Shown piece by piece: positions 17,056 through 26,099 of a DNA stretch of 64,000 nucleotides. The notes below the pieces were generated by a model. It saw only the letters and a list, made by a program, of their open reading frames with translations. It was not told the origin of the DNA and searched no databases. The stretch is from assembly GCF_011065935.2 (NCBI RefSeq), contig NZ_JAAMNH020000001.1, positions 4,113,001 to 4,177,000 of the forward strand, in the 5' to 3' direction. This DNA comes from Clostridium estertheticum (lineage in GTDB: Bacteria > Bacillota > Clostridia > Clostridiales > Clostridiaceae). Made by a program: the position numbers and the translations under genes. Numbering within the stretch: the first letter of the stretch is position 1; each line of letters opens with the position of its first letter.

Positions 17056-18405
17056 TTACTTATTAGTATAGTAAATGTAATTTCTATTAACCGAAATATC
17101 ACCTTTTTCTTTTAGTATTTCAACTCTCGGTTTAATTTTGTCATCATCTAAAATATTCACAACAAGACTTTTATCAGTATCATTTGTAATTTTAATATTG
17201 ACCCCTGATAAATCTGAGCTTATTCCTCTTTTTTGTGTAGCTATATCTAAAATTATGTTTTCTCCACTAGGTACAAATTCAATAGAATTGCTAAAATCTT
17301 TAGGATATGTTTCTATACCTGTTTTATATTTATAAAAATACTTACTACCTACCTTTGTAAAATAAAACTCCACTGGCTCTATTTTTTCACTGTCTGAATA
17401 AATATATGATTGCTTTGATTCGTCTTTTGCCTTTTCAATTGTTACAGTGTGTAAATTAGATGTTATAGGTTTTGCAGTCATAACAAAGTCATTTTTAATT
17501 TCATCTTTTGCTATTGTGATTTCTGCCTTATTTGCTATTATCCCATTTACATCTTTCACTTGATTATTTACTTGATTGTTCTCTTGATTGTTTGGTATTA
17601 TTTCATTATTAACTTGTAATGAAGAGGATGATCCAAGAAAAGGATTCCCATTGCCGCTAGGTTTTTTATAGTCCCATTTAAAGTAATCATTATTATTAAG
17701 TTTAGGAACACCATAAAACTCTAATATAAGAGTTCCTGACACCTCACTGCCCGTTGCTCCAGTTAAGTTTATATTATTTATAATTATCTTTTTATCGTAA
17801 TTTTCTACTTGCTCTATAAAGCTTATAAGTTCATCATACATACCCTTAAAATTAAGTGTAACTTGCATTTTATATGCACCACTAACTATTGAATTAATAC
17901 TGCTTGTACTATCATTACTAGTGTTTGCTTTTTCACTATTAGAATCTTTTTTAGAATTACCATTAAAGGCGCTTACTAACTTGTCTAATTCATTGGTAGC
18001 ATCTTTGCTTTTGTCTTGATTATTAGCAGTTTTGCTCGCATCTACTGGAACTGTAGTGCTTTCACTACTTACTTCTGAGAAACCTAATACATCTGCTTGA
18101 AGATTACTGTCTTTAATCATTTTATCTAAAATCATTATAATTTCTTCCTGCTTTATTGATGGAAATAGCTTATTTGTTTCATTAAATATTTTAGCATTTA
18201 AAATTGTATTTTGTTCATTTTTTTTATCTTTTGATGCAATCTTTGCTTTAACCTGCTCCCACTTTTGCGAATATGTATCTTTACTAGCTTTTAATTCAAC
18301 TATCTTTTGATTTTGTTTTGTATAAACAAAATTATAAAAACCATAAGCAATTAACACTAATAATAAAGCTCCTAGTAGTATTTGTTCCCTTTTAGTTACT
18401 TTCAT
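17056..18405 (-). CDS. pilO: PilO-like inner-membrane pilus protein, extended
   Basis: About 449 aa. The ATG at 18405 is preferred over a TTG three codons earlier; it overlaps the pilN 3' end. One membrane helix (LLGALLLVLIAYGFYNFVY) follows a short cytoplasmic tail, then a coiled coil and a PilO-type ferredoxin-like domain (YKMQVTLNFKGMYDELISFI). Typical PilO is near 200 aa. Here a low-complexity Asn/Gln linker near residues 270-290 joins an extra beta-rich domain of ~160 residues. PilM-N-O form the platform linking the cytoplasmic motor to the envelope. Confidence 0.83.
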   Translation of the reverse strand: MKVTKREQILLGALLLVLIAYGFYNFVYTKQNQKIVELKASKDTYSQKWEQVKAKIASKDKKNEQNTILNAKIFNETNKLFPSIKQEEIIMILDKMIKDSNLQADVLGFSEVSSESTTVPVDASKTANNQDKSKDATNELDKLVSAFNGNSKKDSNSEKANTSNDSTSSINSIVSGAYKMQVTLNFKGMYDELISFIEQVENYDKKIIINNINLTGATGSEVSGTLILEFYGVPKLNNNDYFKWDYKKPSGNGNPFLGSSSSLQVNNEIIPNNQENNQVNNQVKDVNGIIANKAEITIAKDEIKNDFVMTAKPITSNLHTVTIEKAKDESKQSYIYSDSEKIEPVEFYFTKVGSKYFYKYKTGIETYPKDFSNSIEFVPSGENIILDIATQKRGISSDLSGVNIKITNDTDKSLVVNILDDDKIKPRVEILKEKGDISVNRNYIYYTNK

Positions 18406-18964
18406 AATTATCAACGTCCTTTAAAGTACAATTTATACTAAAAGTAAGGTTTTCATTTTCTTTAGATGATGAATTTATGCTATCAATATGAACCTCTTTT
18501 ACAATATCTAAGTTTCTTAAAGCCCGTTCAAATACTGCTACTGTCTCTCTATCTTTTCCTTCAGCTTGAAGTTTCACCCCACTAGCATCTAATGTCATCA
18601 CTTTAAAATACACACCTTCAGGAACGCAGGAATTTATTTTATCTATTACTTTACTACCTACAAAATCACTATTATTTATGTCATCACTAATATTTACCAC
18701 TATACCATAGTACTGATTCATTATAGCTAACTTCTTTTCTTCATTTTCTATTTCTTTTAACTTAACAATATTTTCTTTCGAATTTAAATTTTGCTTTATA
18801 TCCACTATTTCTGAATTTAGTTTACTTATTTTAAAATAATTAAAGGCATAAGTAAAAGTTATGAATAAGATTAAACCTATATATAATACAACAGCATATA
18901 AATATTCTTTTTTAAAACCTTTTCTACTTCCCGTATAAGGAGCAAAAAAGTTAAAATCCTTCAT
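18392..18964 (-). CDS. pilN: PilN-like pilus alignment protein
   Basis: About 190 aa. The ATG at 18964 has AGG 8 bases upstream; the GTG at 18973 overlaps the ribosome site. The N-terminal motif (DFNFFAPY, for the PilM groove), one membrane helix (YAVVLYIGLILFITFTYAF), a coiled coil and a ferredoxin-like domain (GVYFKVMTLDASGVKLQAEG) match PilN/GspL-C proteins. It begins right after pilM and overlaps pilO, so the three are translationally coupled. Confidence 0.85.
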   Translation of the reverse strand: MKDFNFFAPYTGSRKGFKKEYLYAVVLYIGLILFITFTYAFNYFKISKLNSEIVDIKQNLNSKENIVKLKEIENEEKKLAIMNQYYGIVVNISDDINNSDFVGSKVIDKINSCVPEGVYFKVMTLDASGVKLQAEGKDRETVAVFERALRNLDIVKEVHIDSINSSSKENENLTFSINCTLKDVDNYESN

Positions 18965-18973
18965 AAGTTTCAC

Positions 18974-20089
18974 CTACCTCAGTCTTATTATGGCTCCTAT
19001 AGCGTTTAAATAATTGCTTAATTCTACATCTACTTTAGATGAATCTACTTTAAATATATCTAGTTTAGATTTGTGTACGTTAGATGCATTTATTTTAGAA
19101 CAGTTTACATTACTTAAGCTCTGTATTTTAATAACAGGTAAGTTCAGTGCTTCTTTTATAAACATTTCTATACCTTTAAGACTTGAACTTCCTCCATAAA
19201 TATATATCTTGTCTACTTTATTTCCTTGTTCTTTATTTTTATAATAATTAAGCAATCTTTCTATTTCGTGAATCCAATTCCGTACTTGTGTTTTTGCAAT
19301 ATCGTTTACCATTGAACTCTGTATATCACTTAGAGAATCTACTTCTAAATTACAACATTCCATCTTTTGCACTTCTGCTTCTCCTTCTGAAATAGATAAT
19401 TGCTTAGCAATATCTATATCTATATGAGCACCACCATAAGTGATAATTCTAGTAAACTGCACATTCCCACCTTTGATAATATTCACATTTATGAAATCAT
19501 ATCCCAAATCTATAACTGCAACAGTATCTTCTAAACTGTAATTTTCATTGTTAACTTTTATATCTTCAATAAATAACTTATTAATACTATTTGAACTAAT
19601 ATCTAATGCAACTGCATTGCCCTTTAATCCCTTTATTAAATTATAATATCCATCTGCCATGGTTTTAGGATAAACTACCACTGTAACCTTTGCTTTTTTT
19701 ACACCAACCTCTTCAAACTCTTCTAATACTTTATATTGCATTACATAATCATCAAACCTAATTGGTAAATATTTTTCCATTTGAAACTTAATTATAGAGT
19801 CCATATCTTCCTTTTTAGCTACTGGAGTATCAATGTCTCTAGTTATAATTAATGTGCTTTTTGTCGTGATAATAATACTTTTACATTTTATATTTTCTTC
19901 TTGCAGCACATCTAAAATTTCACTTTTAAATTTAGTTATATCTAAAATACTTCCATCATGATAGCAACCTACTGGAGTAATCATAGTGATGACTCTTTCA
20001 ATGATTACATTTTTTTTACTTTGAATTCCTAGAACTATTTTTGTGTTTTTTGAACCTATGTCTAGGGATAAGACTTTTGAGTTGAACAT
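18974..20089 (-). CDS. pilM: PilM, actin-like pilus assembly ATPase
   Basis: 371 aa, cytoplasmic, with the FtsA/actin-like fold. Phosphate loop 1 is SLDIGSKNTKIVLG, phosphate loop 2 VAVIDLGYDFINVNIIKGG, and the adenosine motif IYIYGGSSSLKGIEMFI. It binds the N-terminus of PilN and ties PilB/PilC to the membrane complex. GAGGTG precedes the ATG. The 280-bp space before it, after the pilin gene, holds a hairpin and a structured stretch that could set the pilin-to-machinery ratio. Confidence 0.9.
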   Translation of the reverse strand: MFNSKVLSLDIGSKNTKIVLGIQSKKNVIIERVITMITPVGCYHDGSILDITKFKSEILDVLQEENIKCKSIIITTKSTLIITRDIDTPVAKKEDMDSIIKFQMEKYLPIRFDDYVMQYKVLEEFEEVGVKKAKVTVVVYPKTMADGYYNLIKGLKGNAVALDISSNSINKLFIEDIKVNNENYSLEDTVAVIDLGYDFINVNIIKGGNVQFTRIITYGGAHIDIDIAKQLSISEGEAEVQKMECCNLEVDSLSDIQSSMVNDIAKTQVRNWIHEIERLLNYYKNKEQGNKVDKIYIYGGSSSLKGIEMFIKEALNLPVIKIQSLSNVNCSKINASNVHKSKLDIFKVDSSKVDVELSNYLNAIGAIIRLR

Positions 20090-20137
20090 TGGTGGTCACC
20101 TCTTTTTTAGTTTATTTAGTTGAAATGTTTAATATAC

Positions 20138-20186
20138 ACTTCCAGTTATTGTTAACTGTCCTAAGGTGGTAACAACAACTGGAAGT
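20138..20186. repeat. Long hairpin in the pilM leader
   Basis: ACTTCCAGTT/AACTGGAAGT arms with an inner TTGTTA/TAACAA helix. A T-rich tail lies on the plus-strand side, opposite to the direction of the pilus genes, so it is not an ordinary terminator for them. It may be a processing or stability hairpin between pilin and pilM. Confidence 0.6.
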
Positions 20187-20204
20187 TTTTGTTTGTTATT
20201 TTTC

Positions 20205-20350
20205 TCTAGCTTTCGCTTATATCCCATTTGGTAAATTTTCGCTTTTCCCCCGAGGTGCTAGGAGATGACTGGAAGTCATATCCTTGCTATTGTTCGACTC
20301 AAATGGTTGAACTTACTATTTGCTAAGCAAATGCAAAGTACCTGTCACCA
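20205..20350 (-). ncRNA. Candidate structured RNA or REP-like element in the pilus cluster
   Basis: About 145 bp, more GC-rich than its surroundings. Read on the minus strand it holds these helices: GGA-ATGACT/AGTCAT-TCC with loop UCC (20261-20283); ATTTGC/GCAAAT with 3-base loop, closed by TACT/AGTA (20314-20340); GTTC/GAAC (20292-20312); a GAAA tetraloop hairpin (AAGCGAAAGCT); and a possible long-range CCATTTG/CAAATGG pairing (20224-20230 with 20300-20306). No open frame. The edge GGTGACAGGTACTTTGC resembles palindromic REP-type repeats of clostridia. Function unknown. Confidence 0.4.
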
Positions 20351-20369
20351 AGATTTAAATTCGTGTTAA

Positions 20370-20813
20370 TTATGGAGTTACAGATACTACCCCTTCATCA
20401 GATACCGTAACAAGTATAGTTGTAGTCCCAGCTGTCTTTTTATTCGCTACAAGATTAGTCACTCTAGAATCATTAGCTCCTAATACTGCACCTGTTCCTG
20501 CAACTCCTCCAGAAGTAGCAGCAAACGAACCCGTATTACCGGCTACAGCAGACACGGTAACTACAGTTGTATGATTTGTACTATCACCTTTTATCTGCCC
20601 TTCAGCCAATAAAGTAGTAATCGCATTCCCAATTAAAACACCATATTGATGATCAGCGGCTGTCTTTGCTTTGTCTGTAAAACCTGAAAATCTAGGAATA
20701 GCAATTGCAGCCAATATCCCCAAAATCGCAATAACCACAATAAGTTCAATTAGAGTAAATCCTTTCCTCTTCTTTTTCTTCATTAAATCCATTTTCATTA
20801 AATTCACTTCCAT
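20370..20813 (-). CDS. pilA: Major type IV pilin
   Basis: 147 aa, with AAGGGGG 8 bases before the ATG. The 18-residue leader ends KKKKRKG, cut before FTLIELIVVIAILGILA, a textbook type IVa prepilin with Glu5. The long N-terminal helix (AIPRFSGFTDKAKTAADHQ) is followed by a small beta domain rich in Thr, Gly and Ala with no cysteine pair. Its position directly after pilC and ahead of a structured spacer marks it as the major subunit. The pilus could serve twitching, adhesion or DNA uptake; no retraction ATPase gene is in the window. Confidence 0.92.
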   Translation of the reverse strand: MEVNLMKMDLMKKKKRKGFTLIELIVVIAILGILAAIAIPRFSGFTDKAKTAADHQYGVLIGNAITTLLAEGQIKGDSTNHTTVVTVSAVAGNTGSFAATSGGVAGTGAVLGANDSRVTNLVANKKTAGTTTILVTVSDEGVVSVTP

Positions 20814-20941
20814 TAATAATTCCCCCTTATAATCTAATATTTTAAATATATAATAATGACTTAACTACAAAATTTTCATATTAACTAATATTTATAATTA
20901 CCCTGCACATATTTTGTAGTTCCATCATATTAATCAAACTA

Positions 20942-22150
20942 TTACTGAACAGTCTTAGTCATATCAAACATAGGCAACATCATAGCAATAACTATAAATC
21001 CTATAACAACTCCCATTACTATTATCATAAGTGGCTCTATCATTGTAGTTAATCTTTTCAGTGACGCTTCTAGTTCTTCATCATAAAAATTTGCTGTCTT
21101 GTCTAATATGTCATCTAGTGACCCTGACTCTTCACCTATTTTTATCATGGAGTGTAGCATTACTGGAAATAGTGATTCATCTCCTATCGCCTCTCCTAAA
21201 GATACTCCTTTTAGTACTTTTTCTTTAATCACTTCTAAGCTCTTCTCTGCTACTTTATTTCCAACTACCTTTTGCACTACATCTAAGGCTTGTACCAAAG
21301 GTACACCACTAGCAAGTACTGTAGATAGTGTTCTAGTAAATCTAGATACTATTACTTTTTCTGTAGTATCTTTAATTATTGGTAATTTTAATTTTAATCC
21401 ATCTAGTGATAATTTACCTTCTGGAGTTTTAGCATAAGTTTTCATACCATAAACTACTCCACCTATAACGACAATTAGTATGTACCATTTAGTTCGTATA
21501 AATTTACTTATCCCCATAACTATCCTGGTGGGTGCTGGTAGCGGAACCCCTGAGCCCTCAAACATTCCTGTAAAGGTAGGCATTATAAAGGTTAAAAGGA
21601 AAACTACTACTACCACTGATAAGCCCGCTAGTACCATTGGATAAACCATAGCACTTTTAAGTTGGTTGTTTATTTTATTTTCTTTTTCAAAATGAGATGC
21701 CATTCTACTCATTATTATATCTAGATTACCACTGACTTCACCAGTGTTAATCATATTTATAAGTAAATCGGGAAACACATCGTTATGCTTTCCAAGTGCT
21801 TCTGAAAGGGAGATCCCCTTCTGCACATCATCATGTGCTTCATTTAAGCATTTCTTCAATTTTTTGTTCTCTGCTTGTTTTTTTAAAACATCTAATGTAT
21901 TAGAAATATTAGCGCCTGCATTTATCATAGTGTGAAACTGCCTGCAGAAAATGTATAAGTCCTTTGTTTTAACTTTTGAAAAGGCTTCAAATAAATCCTT
22001 CTGCTCACGTTCTAATGTTTCTTTAATTTCTATAGGATAGTAATTATTATCCTCTATCATGGCTAACACTTCATTTTTACTATTAGCCTTAAATGTTCCT
22101 TCTATTTTCTGCCCTTGATGGTTCATAACTTTATACTTAAAAGTAATCAC
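20942..22150 (-). CDS. pilC: PilC, pilus platform membrane protein
   Basis: 402 aa. GTG start at 22150 after AGGGGTGAG. Two T2SSF domains: residues ~65-190 (FCRQFHTMINAGANISNTLDVL) and ~265-395 (FTRTLSTVLASGVPLVQALDVV), each followed by membrane helices, the last being IEPLMIIVMGVVIGFIVIAMM. It is the inner-membrane rotor on which PilB acts to insert pilins. It follows pilB by 11 bp. Confidence 0.93.
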   Translation of the reverse strand: MITFKYKVMNHQGQKIEGTFKANSKNEVLAMIEDNNYYPIEIKETLEREQKDLFEAFSKVKTKDLYIFCRQFHTMINAGANISNTLDVLKKQAENKKLKKCLNEAHDDVQKGISLSEALGKHNDVFPDLLINMINTGEVSGNLDIIMSRMASHFEKENKINNQLKSAMVYPMVLAGLSVVVVVFLLTFIMPTFTGMFEGSGVPLPAPTRIVMGISKFIRTKWYILIVVIGGVVYGMKTYAKTPEGKLSLDGLKLKLPIIKDTTEKVIVSRFTRTLSTVLASGVPLVQALDVVQKVVGNKVAEKSLEVIKEKVLKGVSLGEAIGDESLFPVMLHSMIKIGEESGSLDDILDKTANFYDEELEASLKRLTTMIEPLMIIVMGVVIGFIVIAMMLPMFDMTKTVQ

Positions 22151-22161
22151 TTACTCACCCC

Positions 22162-23850
22162 TTATTCCTTCAAATATGCTATCTTAACCAGTTCTTGAAT
22201 GGTTGTCATCCCCTTCAACACTAACTCAGTACAGGATGTTTTTAGTGTCTTCATTCCATTTTCTATGCATATATCTCTTATTTCATCTACACTAGCATTA
22301 CGCATGATGTATTCCCTGTGTTTACGAGTTACTTCCATTATTTCGTATACACCTATTCTTCCTGTATATCCACTGTTGTTGCAGTGTCCACAGCCTTTGC
22401 CTTTGTGAAGCAATAATTCTTCTGCTTTGTGAATGCCAAGGATTTCTTTATCAAAATCAGTTGCTATGTAAATTTCACTACACATTGGACATATTTTTTT
22501 TACAAGTCTTTGAGATATAATTCCTGCTATGGCACTAGCTACTAGGTAGGGTTGTATATCCATATCTATAAGCCTTACAATGGCTGAAGGCGCATCGTTT
22601 GTGTGAATTGTACTTAGAACTATATGGCCCGTTATAGATGCTCTGGTAGCTATTTCTGCTGTTTCATTGTCCCTTATTTCACCTATCATAACAACATCAG
22701 GGTCTTGTCTTAAAATTGACCTTAAGCCAGATGCAAAAGTTAGTCCTGCTTTTACATTTACATTTACTTGATTTATTCCATCTACTACGTACTCTACGGG
22801 GTCTTCCACTGTTATGATGTTTTTACTATTATCATTAAGTTCGCTTAATAAAGTATATAGTGTAGTGGATTTTCCACTACCTGTAGGTCCTGTAACCAGA
22901 ATTATACCGTATGGATTTTTAATTATTCTTTCTACTTTTTCTAAATCATCTTCATTCATGCCTAGTTTTTCTTTACCTACTAAGAAATTTTCTCTATCTA
23001 GTACCCGGATAACAATCTTTTCACCGTGAATTGTTGGTAAAGTGGATACCCGTAGGTCTACCTTCTTATCATCTACAACTGTTAAAATTCTGCCGTCCTG
23101 TGGAATTCGCTTCTCTGCAATATTTAATTCTGCAAGTATTTTTATACGAGTTATAAAAGCATTAAATATATCTTTATTATATTTAGCTATCTCTTTCAAA
23201 GTACCATCTATTCTATATCTTATCTTTATCGCATTTTCAAAAGGTTCTATATGGATATCACTAGCTCTCAGTTTTATTGCATCACTTATTATAGAATCGA
23301 CAAGTCTCACCGCTGGAGCACTTTTTATATCATCTAATTGTGCTTTATTTTCTTCCTTATCTTCATTTGTTCCTTGAGCTTTTGATAAATCCTCAGCAGC
23401 TTTCTTCGCATTTTGATTAGCATAATATTTATTAATTGTATCTTTAATATCTTTTGTTGTTGCAATATATATTTCAACATCGAAACTTGAAGATATCTTA
23501 ACATCGTCTATTGCAAATATATTTAAGGGGTCAGACATGGCAACCTTTAATATATTGTCCTCCATACCAAAAGCAACTAAGTTATATTTTTTTGAAATAC
23601 TTTCTGGAATTACTTGAACAAATTTTTGCTCAATATCTTGCATATCTAGATGCACTCTTTTTATAGATAGTTGTTGCTCTAGAACTTCTAAAATATCTTC
23701 TTCACTTAAAGTACCATCTTCAATAAGAAGTTCTCCTATCCTTTTCGCAGTGCCTTGCTGTTTTATTAGCACTTTTCTAAGTTGCTCTGGAGATATCTTT
23801 CTAGCTTCAACTAGTAAATCTCCCAATCTTTTTTTCGCCATACTCTTCAT
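22162..23850 (-). CDS. pilB: PilB, pilus extension ATPase
   Basis: 562 aa. An N-terminal GspE_N/MshEN domain (residues ~5-150, RKISPEQLRKVLIKQQGT) of the kind that binds c-di-GMP in some homologues. The ATPase core follows: Walker A GPTGSGKSTTLY, Asp box, Walker B RSILRQDPDVVMIGEIRDNET, His box TGHIVLSTIHTNDA. The tetracysteine zinc motif is CPMCSEIY ... GKGCGHCNNSGY, a mark of extension rather than retraction ATPases. AAAGGGG precedes the ATG. First gene of the pilus operon. Confidence 0.95.
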   Translation of the reverse strand: MKSMAKKRLGDLLVEARKISPEQLRKVLIKQQGTAKRIGELLIEDGTLSEEDILEVLEQQLSIKRVHLDMQDIEQKFVQVIPESISKKYNLVAFGMEDNILKVAMSDPLNIFAIDDVKISSSFDVEIYIATTKDIKDTINKYYANQNAKKAAEDLSKAQGTNEDKEENKAQLDDIKSAPAVRLVDSIISDAIKLRASDIHIEPFENAIKIRYRIDGTLKEIAKYNKDIFNAFITRIKILAELNIAEKRIPQDGRILTVVDDKKVDLRVSTLPTIHGEKIVIRVLDRENFLVGKEKLGMNEDDLEKVERIIKNPYGIILVTGPTGSGKSTTLYTLLSELNDNSKNIITVEDPVEYVVDGINQVNVNVKAGLTFASGLRSILRQDPDVVMIGEIRDNETAEIATRASITGHIVLSTIHTNDAPSAIVRLIDMDIQPYLVASAIAGIISQRLVKKICPMCSEIYIATDFDKEILGIHKAEELLLHKGKGCGHCNNSGYTGRIGVYEIMEVTRKHREYIMRNASVDEIRDICIENGMKTLKTSCTELVLKGMTTIQELVKIAYLKE

Positions 23851-24167
23851 TGGCTATGCCCCTTTATCAACTTTTCATTTGAAATATTTCTATATAATAA
23901 CTGTATTTATACTATTTTACCTTTTCTTCTATAATTATTTATTATTATTGTAATTGTAATACGATTAACAATTTATTACAACGTTTTTTCAAGCTAATCA
24001 TACTAAACTAAACATTTTTTTCTATTGTTTTTTTTAGTTTACAAATTTCATTTATTTTCTTTAATTTTACTCGTTTTTTAATTAAATTGTCCTTTGATAA
24101 TGCATGTTTTTCAGATGAATTTGGTATTTATATCTTCCTTCACAATTTGTATTTTTTTAGCTCCCTT
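23851..24167. other. AT-rich gap ahead of the pilus operon
   Basis: 317 bp, very AT-rich, with no coding frame I would defend and no riboswitch pattern that I recognise. The pilB promoter must lie here on the minus strand. Confidence 0.5.
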
Positions 24168-24875
24168 CTATTCTTTCTCAACCATTTTTCTTACAATATT
24201 TTTACCAGCCTTCGGTCCTACCCCTGTTATTATATTGCCATCTCTTACTGCATAATTTGAGTTAAGCACTTCCCATATTTTAATACCTATATTTCTTTTC
24301 TTAGAGTATTTATTTAATTCTTTTCCTGTCCATATTGGTAGAGGTAGAAAACTAGAGTGGATCATTTTGAATTTTAATATAGCATGCTCCTGAAAAGTTG
24401 GAAACCCTGTGACTTTTTTATCTTGAATCAATGACACGCCATTTATATTTACAAAGGCTAAAGTTGAGGCTGCATGACATATGGACATAATTTTTTTGTC
24501 CCTTTTGTAAAATTCTAGAATAACCTTATGCAGTTTCTTATTCTTATTCATATCAAATAAAGAACCATGCCCACCGGCTAAAAATATTCCTTCATAATTG
24601 TTACAATTGATAACATCAATTGATATGGATTTATTTAATTTCTCTTGTAACTCATTTCCTATTTCAGAATTAGTTGATAGACTTTTAGATATTCCAAAAC
24701 CAATTTTATTGATAATTGGTCGAACTACTATACTTAAAGGATCCACCTTTGGTTTTCCACCAGTTATGGTAGAAAAATCTACATGGTATCCATATTTTTT
24801 AAATTCCATGTAAGGAACTATAACTTCCTCCCAGGTATATCCCACTTCACTCACTACAAATATTATATTTTTCAT
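24168..24875 (-). CDS. DJ-1/PfpI-family protein (Hsp31-like)
   Basis: 235 aa, cytosolic. The nucleophile-elbow motif is MSICHAAST (Cys near residue 136), with GIFLAGGHGSLFDM upstream forming the oxyanion and Glu/His environment, as in the Hsp31/YDR533C branch (glyoxalase III, deglycase or chaperone activities reported in the family). TWEEVIVPYMEFKKYGYHVDF is the family N-terminus. GGGAGG precedes the start. It lies 29 bp from an ArsR regulator and an NAD(P)-binding gene on the same strand, so the three likely form a stress operon. Confidence 0.88.
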   Translation of the reverse strand: MKNIIFVVSEVGYTWEEVIVPYMEFKKYGYHVDFSTITGGKPKVDPLSIVVRPIINKIGFGISKSLSTNSEIGNELQEKLNKSISIDVINCNNYEGIFLAGGHGSLFDMNKNKKLHKVILEFYKRDKKIMSICHAASTLAFVNINGVSLIQDKKVTGFPTFQEHAILKFKMIHSSFLPLPIWTGKELNKYSKKRNIGIKIWEVLNSNYAVRDGNIITGVGPKAGKNIVRKMVEKE

Positions 24876-24903
24876 TTAAATTCCTCCCACCCCTAAATTT
24901 TTA

Positions 24904-25230
24904 TTATTTTAATTCGCAATTTTCTTCAACAGTCCTTATTAGTTTCTTTAGATTTTCTACAGATTCCTTTAGAGTTAAAAAATAGTAGTTTTCTATTCCC
25001 TTTTTCATTACATCCACTATTCCAGCTTGTTTCAAAATCTTAAGATGGTGGGAAACTGCTGGTCTTGATAATGCAATTTTTTCTGTTATAGCATTTACAT
25101 TTAACCCTTCTGGTGTTTCAGATAAAATGAGAACTATTTCTTGTCTTTTTTCATCAGATAAGACCGAGAATAATGGAATACACTCTTTAAATATCATCAT
25201 TACTTTTAAACTTTTTTCTTTGTTAGGCAT
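24904..25230 (-). CDS. ArsR-family transcriptional regulator
   Basis: About 108 aa, start taken at ATG 25230 (MPNKEKS) with GGGTG 8 bases upstream. An ATG at 25245 overlaps the ribosome site. Helix-turn-helix: GLNVNAITEKIALSRPAVSHHLKILKQAGIVDVMKKG, wing ENYYFLTLKES. No Cys metal motif (ELCVCDL type) is present, so metal sensing is doubtful. It lies between an NAD(P)-binding protein (5 bp or so upstream) and the DJ-1 protein, and is probably their regulator. Confidence 0.88.
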   Translation of the reverse strand: MPNKEKSLKVMMIFKECIPLFSVLSDEKRQEIVLILSETPEGLNVNAITEKIALSRPAVSHHLKILKQAGIVDVMKKGIENYYFLTLKESVENLKKLIRTVEENCELK

Positions 25231-25250
25231 TTTATTAACACCCATCCTTT

Positions 25251-25919
25251 CTAAACTTCAGTTGCTAATTTATTTATTTCTTCTGGTTCATGTACATAAT
25301 TGCCCTGATGTACATTTAATGAAGCTTTGTACATTGCTAAAGCCAAATCTTTTGTTTTTGTAGGCTTGTATTTTTTAAGGTTGCCAATAAAAACAAAGGG
25401 TAGTATTTTGCATAAAGCTAGTGTAATTCTTTCCCCCAACCTAAAATCTTTTCTATCTCCCATAAGAATTGATGGCCTAAATATGTGAAGGGTATCCAAG
25501 TTCATATCTTTTAACTTTCTTTCTAATGTCCCTTTTACACTGTTATAAAAAATTTTAGACTTTTCATTAGAACCAAATGCAGAAATAACAAAGAACCTAC
25601 CTTTTCCTGCCCCTTTTGTAATTTGAGCACTAGCCATTGGATATTCTAAATCAACCTTTTTGAAATTTTCTTTTGTTTTTGCTATTTTAATTGTTGTGCC
25701 GAGACAACAAAACACACTATCCACATCAAAGAGTGAATGATATTTTTCCAAGTTGTTAAAATCCACTATTTCTTGCTGAATTTTTTCACTATTTATATTT
25801 AGTTTTTTTCGTACTAATAGGGTAACTTCCTTATACTCTGATGAATCTATAAGTATTTTTGTTAAATCCTGACCCACCAGGCCACTAGCTCCAAGTACTA
25901 AAGCGCTTTTATTTCCCAC
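25251..25919 (-). CDS. NAD(P)-binding Rossmann protein (TIP30/YbjT-like)
   Basis: 222 aa, GTG start after AAAGGAAG. An N-terminal dinucleotide motif GASGLVGQDLTKIL, then DVDSVFCCLGTTIKIAK, an active-site-like FFVISAFGSNEKSKIFYNSVKG (Ser, Tyr-x3-Lys) and LHIFRPSILMGDRKD. This pattern matches the HTATIP2/TIP30 and YbjT-like atypical short-chain dehydrogenases. The substrate is unknown. First gene of the putative stress operon. Confidence 0.87.
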   Translation of the reverse strand: MGNKSALVLGASGLVGQDLTKILIDSSEYKEVTLLVRKKLNINSEKIQQEIVDFNNLEKYHSLFDVDSVFCCLGTTIKIAKTKENFKKVDLEYPMASAQITKGAGKGRFFVISAFGSNEKSKIFYNSVKGTLERKLKDMNLDTLHIFRPSILMGDRKDFRLGERITLALCKILPFVFIGNLKKYKPTKTKDLALAMYKASLNVHQGNYVHEPEEINKLATEV

Positions 25920-26099
25920 TTTTTGCCCACTTCCTTTCTATTTTTAGTGTAGTAATTTGTACACTCATTAATTTTAATAATTTTTACTGTATGTTTATTA
26001 GTTTAATCTTATAAACCAATAATATATAAATAATGGTTACTTGTCAATAACTATTATTTAGAATTCCAAAGGATTTTATTGTTTACTTTTACCTCTCAC

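Noticed and set aside
20205..20350. c-di-GMP riboswitch in the pilus cluster
   Set aside because: Tempting because of context, but the conserved class I and class II core sequences are not visible.
20205..20350. Group I intron or IStron relic
   Set aside because: Short similarities to P7-like strings were seen, but a full set of core helices could not be traced.
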